DNA of 64,000 nt from Exiguobacterium marinum DSM 16307 (GTDB lineage Bacteria > Bacillota > Bacilli > Exiguobacteriales > Exiguobacteriaceae): positions 2,501-66,500 of the forward strand of contig NZ_KK211189.1 of NCBI RefSeq assembly GCF_000620845.1, in the 5' to 3' direction. Position 1 is the stretch's first letter, and each line of letters opens with the position of its first letter. Position numbers and translations under genes: made by a program. The notes beneath the pieces were generated by a model. It was not told the origin of the DNA and searched no databases. It worked only from the letters and a program-made list of their open reading frames with translations. Shown one piece after another: positions 1 through 8,931 of this stretch.

Positions 1-306
1 GATCTGCAAATCACCAATCAAACCGCACAAACGTATCAACTTCTTCTATATATAGAAGGAGATTATCTCGTCGGGGAATGGCGTTCGAACATCCCGAATA
101 AAGAACAGTATTAAATATATGAAGAAAATCATCATTTCACCCGTGAATGGTGGGGCGGGACGATACGACATAACCAAATATTTAAAGAAGTCACTTCAAT
201 GAATGGCACACACCTTCGAAACGAATTCATCACAGAAAATCACGCCATCACCATGTACGACCCATTCCTTCCCGAGAATACTGCATACAAAAAAGCCGAC
301 TCTTAA
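1..306 (+). pseudogene. 3' end of an unknown gene with an in-frame stop
   Basis: Frame 1 is open from the window edge to a TAA at 112-114. The same frame then stays open for another 63 codons to a TAA at 304-306, which lies inside the terminator hairpin. The residues on both sides look protein-like, for example LLYIEGDYLVGEW before the stop and REWWGGTIRHNQIF after it. A single CAA-to-TAA change would explain the interruption. The alternative is that the gene really ends at 114 and the rest is chance open frame. I do not recognise the product. Confidence 0.4.
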
Positions 307-323
307 TAAAAGAGCCGGCTTTT
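291..323. terminator. bidirectional terminator
   Basis: An AAAAGCCGACTCTT / AAGAGCCGGCTTTT hairpin with A and T runs on both sides lies between the converging 5'-edge gene and pbuG. It can serve both. Confidence 0.8.
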
Positions 324-332
324 CAAATGAAC

Positions 333-1691
333 TTATGCGTGTGGCAAGAACATGAAGTATGCCAAGAAGATGATTAACATCCCATACATGATTGGATGAA
401 TTTCTTTTGTCTTTCCTTTCGCAATCATCATGAGTGGGTAAAGGATGAACCCAAGCCCAATTCCTGTTGCGATTGAAGATGTCAAAGGCATCATAATGAT
501 CGTCAAGAAAGCTGGTACGGCGATTTCGATTTTCTTCCAATCAATATCAAGAAGAGCCGAAGCCATGAGTACACCGACAATGATGAGCGCCGGAGCCGTG
601 ACTGGTGCCGTAACAACTGCCAAGAGAGGCGAGAAGAACAACGCCAAACCGAAGAACAATCCTGCAAAGACTGCAGTCAACCCTGTACGTCCGCCTGCCG
701 CGACACCTGCTGACGACTCAACATATGAAGTCGCTGTAGATGTTCCAAAAATCGCACCCGCTACCGTTGCTGTCGAATCAGCCATTAACGCCTTACTCGC
801 ACGTGGTACTTTGTTTTCTTTCATGATTCCCGCTTGACGCGCTACCGCGACGAGCGTTCCAGCCGTATCAAAGAAGTCGATAAAGAAGAACGTCAAGATA
901 ACAACGAGCATTTGAAGCGTGAACACATCACCGAAGTTGATGAATGCTTGACCGAATGTAGATGACATACTCGGCGGCATCGATACAACGTCTGAAATCG
1001 CTGTCGGAGTCGGCACAAGACCGAAAATCATACCGACGATTGCCGTCAACAACATCCCGATGAAAATACCACCTTTTACGTCGCGCGCCATAAGCAAGGC
1101 ACTGACGACAAGTCCGAATACCGCGAGAAGCGTCGTTCCCGTTCCAAGCGAACCAAGACCTACGAGTGTTGCTTCATTCGCAACAACGATGCCTGCATTT
1201 TTCAAACCGATGAAAGCGATGAAGAAACCAATCCCTGCAGCGACCGCCATTTTGAGCGGAGCCGGAATTGCGTTAACAATCGTTTCGCGAATCCCTGAGA
1301 GCGTCAATACGATAAAGAAGAGACCTGATACGAGTACACCTGACAAAGCCGTTTGCCATGGTATACCCATCCCGATGACGACACTGTATGCGAAGAACGC
1401 GTTGAGGCCCATGCCCGGCGCAATCGCAATTGGGTAGTTTGCGAGAAGTCCCATCGTCAACGAACCGACTACTGCGACAAGACCCGTCGCCACGAAGACC
1501 GCTCCTGTATCCATCCCTGCTGCTCCAAGAACGTTCGGGTTAACGAAGAGGATGTACGCCATCGCAAGGAACGTTGTGAAGCCTGCGACAAGTTCCGTGC
1601 GAACGCTCGTCCCGAGTGCTGTGAGTTGGAAATAGCGATCGATCCGACTCGTTGTCGTTTGTTGTTGGTCTTGCTTGAGCTGTGTGCTCAT
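333..1691 (-). CDS. pbuG: guanine/hypoxanthine permease, NCS2 family (PbuG-like)
   Basis: This is a membrane importer for guanine and hypoxanthine (452 residues). It belongs to the AzgA-like branch of the NCS2 nucleobase transporters. Visible family landmarks are AMAYILFVNP near residue 42, GMGLNAFFAYS near 92, DFFDTAGTLVAVARQAG near 273 and a GTSTATSYVESSAG segment near 313, within roughly 12-14 hydrophobic helices. The start is the ATG at 1691, which follows a clear AAGGAGG. An upstream in-frame extension would run into the riboswitch and is rejected. Position next to guaA and a guanine-type riboswitch supports purine salvage. The preference for guanine/hypoxanthine over adenine is inferred from family and riboswitch class. 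Confidence 0.92.
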   Translation of the reverse strand: MSTQLKQDQQQTTTSRIDRYFQLTALGTSVRTELVAGFTTFLAMAYILFVNPNVLGAAGMDTGAVFVATGLVAVVGSLTMGLLANYPIAIAPGMGLNAFFAYSVVIGMGIPWQTALSGVLVSGLFFIVLTLSGIRETIVNAIPAPLKMAVAAGIGFFIAFIGLKNAGIVVANEATLVGLGSLGTGTTLLAVFGLVVSALLMARDVKGGIFIGMLLTAIVGMIFGLVPTPTAISDVVSMPPSMSSTFGQAFINFGDVFTLQMLVVILTFFFIDFFDTAGTLVAVARQAGIMKENKVPRASKALMADSTATVAGAIFGTSTATSYVESSAGVAAGGRTGLTAVFAGLFFGLALFFSPLLAVVTAPVTAPALIIVGVLMASALLDIDWKKIEIAVPAFLTIIMMPLTSSIATGIGLGFILYPLMMIAKGKTKEIHPIMYGMLIIFLAYFMFLPHA

Positions 1692-1716
1692 TTGTTTTCC
1701 TCCTTGTACTCGCCGT

Positions 1717-1756
1717 AAAACGAGAAAAGGTCCCCGGCAAATGACCGAGGACCCCA
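1717..1756 (-). terminator. riboswitch expression-platform terminator of pbuG
   Basis: On the minus strand a GGTCCTCGG / CCGGGGACC hairpin is followed by TTTTCTCGTTTT. It sits between the purine aptamer and the pbuG ribosome-binding site, so ligand binding should favour premature termination. Confidence 0.75.
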
Positions 1757-1794
1757 CGCGAAACATACGAGGGCATACACCCTCATCTATGTCT

Positions 1795-1863
1795 CGCCGT
1801 AGTGAAATCATTTAAGGTGATTTCGTAGAGACTCTCGGGCCATATCCCCGATATTATACGGCA
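1795..1863 (-). promoter_or_regulatory. guanine riboswitch (purine aptamer) of pbuG
   Basis: Read on the minus strand, the region holds the purine aptamer core: a TATAAT...GGATATGG P1/J1-2/P2 segment, the AGTCTCTAC J2-3 element, a P3 hairpin with loop TTAAAT, and CACTACGG closing P1. The ligand-pairing base that corresponds to position 74 is C (in ACTACG), which marks the guanine/hypoxanthine class rather than the adenine class. It should repress pbuG when guanine is abundant. Confidence 0.93.
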
Positions 1864-2013
1864 AATTATTTTATAATTGTTCGGTTATAATAAGAACGTT
1901 CTTATCGTATCAGCGCGAAAATAGAATGTCAACTAAATTCACGGATTTTATATCTAAAAAAAACGTTAATGTTCGGTTTTAAGACAAAACAGAGGGATTC
2001 CCCTCTGTTCCGC

Positions 2014-3555
2014 TTATTCCCATTCGATTGTTGCAGGTGGCTTAGACGTAATGTCATACAGCACACGGTTGACGTGGCTGACTTCGTTGACAATCCGGAC
2101 AGAGATTTTCTCAAGTACATCCCATGGAATACGTGCCCAATCTGACGTCATCCCATCGATTGAAGTGACCGCACGAACACCGACAGCATAGTCGTACGTA
2201 CGCTCGTCACCCATGACTCCGACCGAGCGGATTGGTGTGAGCACCGTGAAGTATTGCCAGATGTCTCGTTCAAGACCTGCTTTCTTCACTTCGTCACGCA
2301 AAATAGCATCCGATTCACGGACGATTTCTAACTTCTCTTCCGTGATCTCACCGAGGACACGGATTCCGAGGCCTGGACCCGGGAACGGTTGGCGCCAAAC
2401 GATATAGTCAGGAAGACCGAGCTCGGTACCGAGCGCACGGACTTCGTCTTTAAAGAGCGTGTTGAGCGGTTCGATCAACGTGAAATTCATGTCTTCCGGT
2501 AATCCACCGACGTTATGGTGTGATTTGATCGTTTGCGCTGTATCTGTTCCGCTCTCGATGATGTCTGTATAGAGCGTCCCTTGCGCAAGGAAGTCCATAT
2601 CGACAAGTTTCGAAGCTTCTTCATCAAACACATAGATGAACTCGTTTCCGATAATCTTACGTTTTTGCTCAGGGTCTGACACACCAGCCAATTTCGTCAA
2701 GAAACGTTCTTGCGCATCGATTTTAATGACTTTCATATTAAATCCGTCTGCGAACGTCTTCATGACGCTATCCGCTTCCCCTTTACGAAGAAGACCATGG
2801 TCAACAAACATACATGTCAACTGATCACCGATTGCGCGATGAACGAGTGCCGCAACGACAGATGAATCGACTCCACCTGAAAGGGCACAAAGCACTTGTT
2901 TGTTGCCAACGATTTCACGGATTTTCTCCACTTCGATATCGATAAAGTTCTCCATCGACCATTCGCCTTTAGCACCACACACTTCATAGATGAAGTTTTT
3001 CAAGATGTCGTTTCCGTATTCTGAGTGACGGACCTCTGGGTGGTATTGTACACCATACATTTTCAGCTCATCATTTTTGATTGAAGCGACCGGACAAGAT
3101 GGGTTCGTCCCATCAACGATGAATCCTTCTGGTGCTTCCATGACGAGGTCACCGTGGCTCATCCATACTGTATGTTCGACTGGAAGACCGCTGTAAATCG
3201 CTGATGCTTCCGGCGTTGAGAACAATGTCGCTTTCCCGTATTCACGATGTGCGGCACGTTCGACACGACCACCGAAATGATGCGTCATGAGTTGCATGCC
3301 GTAACAAATTCCGAAAATCGGAATGCCGAGTTCAAAGATTTCCGGGTCGCAGCGATATGCGCCTTCCGCGTATACGCTGTTCGGTCCACCTGAGAAGATG
3401 ATGCCGACTGGGTTCAATTCGCGAATCTCGTCTGCCGTCATCTTATGCGAATGCAATTCACTGTATACGCCAAGGTCACGGACACGACGCGTGATCAACT
3501 GGTTGTACTGTCCACCAAAATCGAGCACCAAAATCATTTCTTGTTCTACTTTCAC
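2014..3555 (-). CDS. guaA: GMP synthase (glutamine-hydrolysing)
   Basis: The enzyme converts XMP, glutamine and ATP to GMP, the last step of guanine nucleotide synthesis. The N-terminal class I glutamine amidotransferase has its catalytic cysteine in GICYGMQ (Cys84) and the His-Glu pair in YHPE near residue 171. The ATP-pyrophosphatase P-loop SGGVDSS lies near residue 231. The dimerisation domain ends in the usual KPPATIEWE. Starting at the GTG at 3555, preceded by AAGGTGGAG, gives 513 residues, the length known for B. subtilis GuaA. A longer ATG start at 3585 would overlap the terminator and is rejected. The gene has its own promoter and guanine riboswitch, separate from yebA upstream. Confidence 0.97.
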   Translation of the reverse strand: MKVEQEMILVLDFGGQYNQLITRRVRDLGVYSELHSHKMTADEIRELNPVGIIFSGGPNSVYAEGAYRCDPEIFELGIPIFGICYGMQLMTHHFGGRVERAAHREYGKATLFSTPEASAIYSGLPVEHTVWMSHGDLVMEAPEGFIVDGTNPSCPVASIKNDELKMYGVQYHPEVRHSEYGNDILKNFIYEVCGAKGEWSMENFIDIEVEKIREIVGNKQVLCALSGGVDSSVVAALVHRAIGDQLTCMFVDHGLLRKGEADSVMKTFADGFNMKVIKIDAQERFLTKLAGVSDPEQKRKIIGNEFIYVFDEEASKLVDMDFLAQGTLYTDIIESGTDTAQTIKSHHNVGGLPEDMNFTLIEPLNTLFKDEVRALGTELGLPDYIVWRQPFPGPGLGIRVLGEITEEKLEIVRESDAILRDEVKKAGLERDIWQYFTVLTPIRSVGVMGDERTYDYAVGVRAVTSIDGMTSDWARIPWDVLEKISVRIVNEVSHVNRVLYDITSKPPATIEWE

Positions 3556-3584
3556 GAAATCTCCACCTTTCTGCCTTCTCCTCA

Positions 3585-3641
3585 AAAAAGGACGCGCCTC
3601 TCCCCCAGATTAATCCAAACCGAAGAAGAAGCACGCCCTTT
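3585..3641 (-). terminator. riboswitch expression-platform terminator of guaA
   Basis: On the minus strand GGGCGTGCTTCTTC can pair, with several G-U pairs, with GGAGAGGCGCGTCC, and this is followed by TTTTTT. It ends just before the guaA ribosome-binding site. The upstream GAGCACG segment could form the competing antiterminator. Confidence 0.65.
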
Positions 3642-3660
3642 TCTTTGTATACGAAACGTG

Positions 3661-3734
3661 CTCCTTCATAGTCGGTCCATTTAAGGTGGTCCGGTAGAGA
3701 CTCTCGCGCCAATTCACGAGTATATACGAAGGAA
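3661..3734 (-). promoter_or_regulatory. guanine riboswitch (purine aptamer) of guaA
   Basis: The minus strand shows TCCTTCGTATA opening P1, the J2-3 element AGTCTCTACC, a P3 loop TTAAAT, and GACTATGAAGGA closing P1. The specificity base is C (GACTATG), so the ligand class is guanine/hypoxanthine. It is a second, separate copy of the element found at pbuG, so purine synthesis and uptake respond to the same ligand. Confidence 0.93.
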
Positions 3735-3790
3735 TGCCATGTTCAATTATCTAACTAATGCGTCTATCTTACTTGATGCATCCCGTCACT

Positions 3791-5890
3791 TCAACTCATA
3801 ATTCGACGAATCATGATTTTCCAATATTCTTTATATTTTGAATTCGGCTCTTGTTCCGCATAGACTGCTTGCTCAAACAAAGCTGTTAAGCGGGTCATGT
3901 CATTCGTTTCATAGTAGGCATCAACTTCTTTGGCAAGTTCCGAAGGCGTCCGACCATCGATTTTAAATCCATTTGCTCGAAGTCGCTTCATCAAGTATCG
4001 ATGCATCGAAACAAGACTTCCGTCTGTGAGCGGACGACTCATCCACCAGACGTACATAATTTGCCGCTCGATGATCTTCCGGTTCCAAATGAGGACGGCC
4101 ACGACGAAGAGAATGATCACCCATCCCCATATCGGAATACTGCGCCCCTCTTCTTGAACGTCACCTGTCGTCACATCATCGATTAATAAATCTTCTTGTG
4201 GACGATTTTGCGGATTGTTGTCTTGAGACGCTTGTGGATCGTTCGTAACCGGGGTCGAATCATTCGTATCCGTCTCTTGCTCCATTTGTAGTAAGTTAGC
4301 GTCCGAGAAACTGATTGTCGCCTCTAGCGGAACCCAGCCCGCACCTTCAATGAAATACTCAACCCATGAATGAGCATGACGATTACGAATCGTATGTTCT
4401 TCTTCCCCTTGAATGACCCCCCGCGTATCTCCCATCGTAAATCCTTTTACCCAACGTGTCGGAATGCCATTTGCTCGCAACAAGACGGCTGCTGATGTCG
4501 AGAAGTTATCACAATAGCCGATTTGTGTATCAAATAAGAACTGGTCGACGTAGTCCGTGTCGTCTTGCGGTTGGGCCACGTTTTCCGTATCATATTGAAA
4601 TTCTCCATTCCGGAAGTAAGCTTCAACCGCCTCTGCTTTTTCGTTCGGAGTTTCACTCTCCGCCGTGATTTCAGCAGCTAAATCTCTCACTCGATCCGGT
4701 AACGAGGTTGGAAGTTGTAAATAAACCTGCGTTTCTTCTTCAGTAAGCGAAGTTACGTCTTCGTTTAAATCGAGCTGTTCTTCAGAGAAAGCGGGGACAC
4801 TGTAACGGAGTTGAATCGTTCGTGGCGTCGCTTGTCCCTCGTTCTCAAATACAATTTTCCCGGAAGGTTGAATGTTGATTGTCTCGTTCGGGAAATCCCG
4901 CTCTATATCACCGACCAAAAACTCTGTACCAGATTCCGTTTCCGCCGCTTGTGGATATTCACCACCGTATGGAACGAACGATTGTCGACGATCAAAACGC
5001 AGAATCGCCTGTTCCGGTGTCGTATCCACTTCCGCGTCCACTAACTGTCCACGATTGTAGTTGGAATCGAGTACCGGTGCCGCAATCCAACCTTTCCCTG
5101 TATAAATCGCTTTTGATTCAATACGCCAATAGCGAGCCGGTGCACCGCGTGCAATAAAGACGATTCCGTCATCTTGTTCGAACGGGCCACCTAACGCCTC
5201 ATCGCTAACACCATATCCGACACGCCCCGGTCCGTTCCCATCGCCTTCTGTTGTCGCATTTCGGAAACTCGTGGTGATTCGATCGGACCAATCCCCCTCG
5301 AGCGTCGGCGACGCACTCGCAAGGGCCACAACGACACTGAGCAACAAACCGATACTGACAAACCGAACGAGTGATTGACTCGGTCGTTTCGCCAAATCCG
5401 TGACGAATAACAGGAGCAGCGATGTGATGATAGCATAAAGGATGTCACCTTCACCGTCATATAGTGTCCACGTGTCGAAGTAAGCCATGACACCAAGTGT
5501 GGATACAATCATCCCAAGCACAAATCCGTAACTTGGATACGTTCGTCCGACAAGAACGGCGAACAGAAGCCCGATGAGCGCCATCGCAGAGAAAAAGATG
5601 GCCTCGTTTGGTAACTCTCCGCTTATGACACCTGTGAAGTCTTCCATCCAAATCCCGAACCAGTCGAAAATACTTCCGTGATAGACGTATAGGACGACTA
5701 GAAAATTGAGAAATGAAATACTAAGAAAAGCAGTCCACGGGAGAAGACTTGCGAACATCGGCACGATGAGAAGGAAATAAAACGGCCAATTCACATCAAA
5801 CGTTGTACTTCCAACAATCGGTTCAATCCAGAACGACAACAAATAGGCGGCAAGTATCGTATAAACAATGCGGGTCACCCAAGTTCTCAT
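3791..5890 (-). CDS. yebA: transglutaminase-like membrane protein (YebA/TgpA type)
   Basis: The 699-residue protein has several membrane helices in its first 200 residues, a long extracytoplasmic region, a transglutaminase-like domain, and a final helix near 590-605 (WGWVIILFVVAVLIW) before a cytoplasmic tail with a DUF4129-like segment. The cysteine-protease-fold triad is visible: Cys in GYCDNFS near 459, His in HAHSWVEY near 507, and an acidic residue in WVPLEAT. Glutamate replaces the more usual aspartate here. It is the last gene of a yeaC-yeaD-yebA operon and overlaps yeaD by 4 bp. Its substrate is not known. By analogy with MoxR/DUF58/transglutaminase clusters, a role in envelope protein processing or assembly is inferred. 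Confidence 0.85.
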   Translation of the reverse strand: MRTWVTRIVYTILAAYLLSFWIEPIVGSTTFDVNWPFYFLLIVPMFASLLPWTAFLSISFLNFLVVLYVYHGSIFDWFGIWMEDFTGVISGELPNEAIFFSAMALIGLLFAVLVGRTYPSYGFVLGMIVSTLGVMAYFDTWTLYDGEGDILYAIITSLLLLFVTDLAKRPSQSLVRFVSIGLLLSVVVALASASPTLEGDWSDRITTSFRNATTEGDGNGPGRVGYGVSDEALGGPFEQDDGIVFIARGAPARYWRIESKAIYTGKGWIAAPVLDSNYNRGQLVDAEVDTTPEQAILRFDRRQSFVPYGGEYPQAAETESGTEFLVGDIERDFPNETINIQPSGKIVFENEGQATPRTIQLRYSVPAFSEEQLDLNEDVTSLTEEETQVYLQLPTSLPDRVRDLAAEITAESETPNEKAEAVEAYFRNGEFQYDTENVAQPQDDTDYVDQFLFDTQIGYCDNFSTSAAVLLRANGIPTRWVKGFTMGDTRGVIQGEEEHTIRNRHAHSWVEYFIEGAGWVPLEATISFSDANLLQMEQETDTNDSTPVTNDPQASQDNNPQNRPQEDLLIDDVTTGDVQEEGRSIPIWGWVIILFVVAVLIWNRKIIERQIMYVWWMSRPLTDGSLVSMHRYLMKRLRANGFKIDGRTPSELAKEVDAYYETNDMTRLTALFEQAVYAEQEPNSKYKEYWKIMIRRIMS

Positions 5891-6957
5891 GTCATCACCT
5901 CACTTACCGCAGTGTATAGATGATAGCTTCCTTGTGTTTCATGCATGAGTTCCCGGATTGACGCGGTCTCGAACGGGCTGATTAAAATCAGATCCCCCGT
6001 TTGTTGGGGCAGATTCTGCTTCACCCTCTCGACGAGACGCCCCTCCGCTTCCGGAGTCGCAGTCAGCAAGTAATGACCGACCTCAGCGCTTTGGTCCGGA
6101 AGATGAAACAACCTCACCTGGTCTTCAATCACATATAGTTCAAACGGCAAATTTTTACGTTCTAACTGGCGAATCGCACCAACGAGTAGCGACAAAGAGC
6201 GTTCAAACGCCTCCTCGTAACCAGCAGAGACCGAAGGGACAAACACGAGCGAGAGCTTCTTTTCTTGTTCCTGGTCAAACGTTTTAGTCATCAAGTTGCC
6301 TCGACGTGCAGATGCCTTCCAATCAATCCGTCCGATTCGGTCTCCTGCCGCATATTCACGCACTCCGCTTGTCGTATTGGCCACTTCTGTATACGTACGC
6401 GTTTGGCGATATTGCTCACCACGTCCTCCGACGTGCTCATCTCGTGGCAAATCAAACGGCAGCTCAGCAGGAGATACTTCAACGACTGTCTCGATTCGTA
6501 TCGTCCGTCTACGGTCGAATAACCCAAACACGTCACGAACATGGAGAATCGTTCGATCAAAGACATGAATTCCTCGTTTGATTGCATCGATTTTATACTC
6601 GACAACTTCAGCACGCCGGAAGAAACGGTCTACCGGCACGATAATAGTCTTATCCTCATCAATTAAGCGTTGTGGCATTCGCTCTTCTAACGTCACCATC
6701 CCAATCAAGAAAGGATACTTCCGTTCGATTTTCAGTTCGACATCCATCACCTGACCGGAGACGAGACGTTTCGTCGTCACACGTCGCGAGACGTTCGCCG
6801 CAGTGACTGGATAGATCATGAAAAGCGTCCAATAGACGGTCAACACCGCGAACGACCACCATAACGTCGAAGCGACAATACTTCCTTCGATGCGGGCAAA
6901 TGAATACAATCCGAATGCCGCCGCCCATACAACGAACAGCTTCATCCAGTTTTTCAT
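5887..6957 (-). CDS. yeaD: DUF58 domain protein (YeaD-like)
   Basis: This 356-residue protein has two N-terminal membrane helices (about 8-50) and then a soluble DUF58 domain. The DUF58 signature VREYAAGDRIGRIDWKASAR is near residue 200-220. The C-terminal half has a von Willebrand A-like arrangement (LSLVFVPS, then LILISPF). It overlaps yeaC upstream and yebA downstream by 4 bp each, so the three genes are translationally coupled. DUF58 proteins usually accompany MoxR ATPases, which are thought to act as chaperones for vWA-type partners. The exact target here is unknown. Confidence 0.85.
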   Translation of the reverse strand: MKNWMKLFVVWAAAFGLYSFARIEGSIVASTLWWSFAVLTVYWTLFMIYPVTAANVSRRVTTKRLVSGQVMDVELKIERKYPFLIGMVTLEERMPQRLIDEDKTIIVPVDRFFRRAEVVEYKIDAIKRGIHVFDRTILHVRDVFGLFDRRRTIRIETVVEVSPAELPFDLPRDEHVGGRGEQYRQTRTYTEVANTTSGVREYAAGDRIGRIDWKASARRGNLMTKTFDQEQEKKLSLVFVPSVSAGYEEAFERSLSLLVGAIRQLERKNLPFELYVIEDQVRLFHLPDQSAEVGHYLLTATPEAEGRLVERVKQNLPQQTGDLILISPFETASIRELMHETQGSYHLYTAVSEVMT

Positions 6958-7904
6958 ACCTCGTTGACCTCACGATCCATCGGGACAGGTAACGTATCGA
7001 GCCAGTCTTGAATCAACTGATTCGACGTTTTTCCTTTATAACGCGCTTCCGCCGTCAACAAGACACGATGTCCGAGAACACTCGTCGCCAGTGCTTTGAC
7101 ATCATCTGGCAACACGAAATCACGATTATGAATATATGCCCACGCTTGTGATGCTTTCATCAAGGCAAGGGTGGACCGCGGACTTCCGCCTAAATACGTA
7201 TGCGGATCTTTCCGAGACTCATGTACCAATCGCACGATGTATTGTTTGACTGCACTCGATACGTGGACATCTCTCACTTCACGCTGCATACGTTCGACTT
7301 CTTGCTTCGTGATTACGCTATGAAGGGTTTCGAGCGGCTCGTCTTTTTCAAAACGTGATAACAGTGCAATTTCTTCATTGAATGTCGGGTAGCCCATTTC
7401 AATTTTGAGCAAGAAACGATCCAATTGCGCTTCAGGTAATGGGTACGTCCCCTCATGTTCAATCGGATTTTGTGTCGCCATGACGAAAAATGGTGAAGGT
7501 AGTACTTTTAATTCCCCATCCACTGTCACACTTCGCTCCGCCATCGCCTCAAGAAGAGCCGACTGCGTCTTCGGAGAAGTCCGGTTGATTTCATCCGCCA
7601 AAATAATATTCCCCATGAGCGGACCAGGACGATATTCGAATTCTCTCGTTTTTTGGTTATACATCGAAATACCGGTCAAATCGGATGGCAACATGTCAGG
7701 TGTGAATTGAATGCGTTTAAACTCTAAGTCGATCGCTCGGCTAAACGTACGAACGAGCATCGTCTTTCCGACACCTGGTACATCTTCTAAAAGGACATGT
7801 CCCCCTGCTAGCAACGCAGTTAAGCTTTTAGCGATGACTTCTTCTTTTCCGACAATAACGGTTTCAATGGCAGTAATAATCGATTGGACAGTTGGACGGT
7901 ACAT
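6954..7904 (-). CDS. yeaC: MoxR-family AAA+ ATPase (YeaC-like)
   Basis: This is a 316-residue AAA+ ATPase of the MoxR/RavA group. Walker A is DVPGVGKTMLV near residue 38, Walker B is IILADEINR near 100, sensor-1 is MATQNP near 140, and the C-terminal lid contains GGSPRSTLALMKASQAWA with the sensor-2 arginine. The ATG at 7904 follows AAAAGGGGAG. It is the first gene of the three-gene operon ending in yebA, the same order as in B. subtilis. It probably acts as a chaperone or activator for the DUF58 and transglutaminase partners; this is family-based inference. Confidence 0.92.
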   Translation of the reverse strand: MYRPTVQSIITAIETVIVGKEEVIAKSLTALLAGGHVLLEDVPGVGKTMLVRTFSRAIDLEFKRIQFTPDMLPSDLTGISMYNQKTREFEYRPGPLMGNIILADEINRTSPKTQSALLEAMAERSVTVDGELKVLPSPFFVMATQNPIEHEGTYPLPEAQLDRFLLKIEMGYPTFNEEIALLSRFEKDEPLETLHSVITKQEVERMQREVRDVHVSSAVKQYIVRLVHESRKDPHTYLGGSPRSTLALMKASQAWAYIHNRDFVLPDDVKALATSVLGHRVLLTAEARYKGKTSNQLIQDWLDTLPVPMDREVNEV

Positions 7905-8032
7905 GACGGACTCCCCTTTTTTCTCTAATCTAGGATGACTGAAAGTTAGAATGTTCTGACTTTATTGTGACATAAGCAAGGTTCGGAATGAAAGAAATAC
8001 CGTACGCAAATACGCTTCCTACTTCTTTACCC

Positions 8033-8071
8033 AAAAAACGTGTCCGTTCTTTAGAAAAAACGGACACGTTT
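8033..8071 (-). terminator. terminator of the flavin reductase gene
   Basis: An AACGTGTCCG / CGGACACGTT stem flanked by A and T runs follows the stop codon of the gene at 8077-8682 on the minus strand. Confidence 0.8.
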
Positions 8072-8076
8072 ATCAA

Positions 8077-8682
8077 TTATTCCGGACGTTTCAAATCGAA
8101 AAATTCACCGAGTGTCGCATAACCATTCCCCGCCATTCGACTGACCGGAGCCAGTTGTTTTGCATCGATACGTCCGTGTTTATATAAATCACGGTCGATA
8201 TGAAAACGGACAATTCGTGCAATCAACAAATCCGCAGTCGTCTGTCCGTCATATTCAATCGGGAGGTGGTGATGTAATACGCACTCAAATCGGATTTTTG
8301 CTTCCTTGATCCCAGGTGTCGAAACAACTTCGCTTTGTTGAATCGTGAAGTTCGTGCGAGACAGTTCACTCTCATCGGCTGCAAGGTTTGCAGCCGTCTC
8401 ATTCACATGGGCGACATTCGTTTCATCTACGATATGAATCACCAATTCATTCGTGCGCAGCGCGTTTCGTGCTGTATCCTTCATCACTCCATCCTTTCGT
8501 TGGACAGAGACCGACACGAGCGGAGGAACGGAAGAAACCACGTTGAAATAACTAAATGGAGCCGCGTTGATCACATCCTCATGTCGTGTTGTGACAAAGG
8601 CAATCGGTCTCGGCACAATGCTGCCAATCAAAAACTTATACGTGTCGATTTCAGTCAAAGCAGACGGTTCAATCGATAACAT
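8077..8682 (-). CDS. flavin reductase-like FMN-binding protein
   Basis: The 201-residue protein has the flavin-reductase-like domain: IGSIVPRPIAFVTT at residues 17-30, NAAPFSYFNVVSSVPP at 39-54, and VSVSVQRKDG after it. These segments bind FMN in the flavoredoxin/PNPOx-like fold. It probably transfers electrons from a reduced nicotinamide to flavin or a quinone/nitro compound. It is monocistronic between a terminator and a well-formed promoter. An inverted repeat over that promoter resembles operators of the quinone-responsive regulator MhqR, which would suit a role in electrophile or quinone stress. That link is inference. Confidence 0.82.
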   Translation of the reverse strand: MLSIEPSALTEIDTYKFLIGSIVPRPIAFVTTRHEDVINAAPFSYFNVVSSVPPLVSVSVQRKDGVMKDTARNALRTNELVIHIVDETNVAHVNETAANLAADESELSRTNFTIQQSEVVSTPGIKEAKIRFECVLHHHLPIEYDGQTTADLLIARIVRFHIDRDLYKHGRIDAKQLAPVSRMAGNGYATLGEFFDLKRPE

Positions 8683-8706
8683 CCACTCACACTCCTCATT
8701 CTTTTT

Positions 8707-8747
8707 TATCTTAAATTCAAGATAATAGTTTATGTGAATGATGTCAA
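8707..8747 (-). promoter_or_regulatory. promoter of the flavin reductase gene with MhqR-like palindrome
   Basis: On the minus strand TTGACA (8742-8747) and TATCTT (8719-8724) are 17 bp apart, a near-consensus sigma-A promoter. The -10 box starts an 18-bp inverted repeat at 8707-8724, TATCTTGAATTTAAGATA. This resembles MhqR boxes of the form TATCTCGAATTCGAGATA as I recall them. A repressor bound here would block the promoter. Confidence 0.65.
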
Positions 8748-8931
8748 TGGTGAGAAAGTAGACATGTGTATCTTTTAATCATTTTGGGTAAATGCGTGTA
8801 TGTGAAAGCAACATAGACAATAGACACATCGCATAAGCAAATTAGTTTCATTTTCCTTTTCCCGTTTCGTAGAATGCAGGGCAAGGAAAGGATGACCCCC
8901 GTTTTTATGTTCAAGGAAGGAAGTAAAACGA

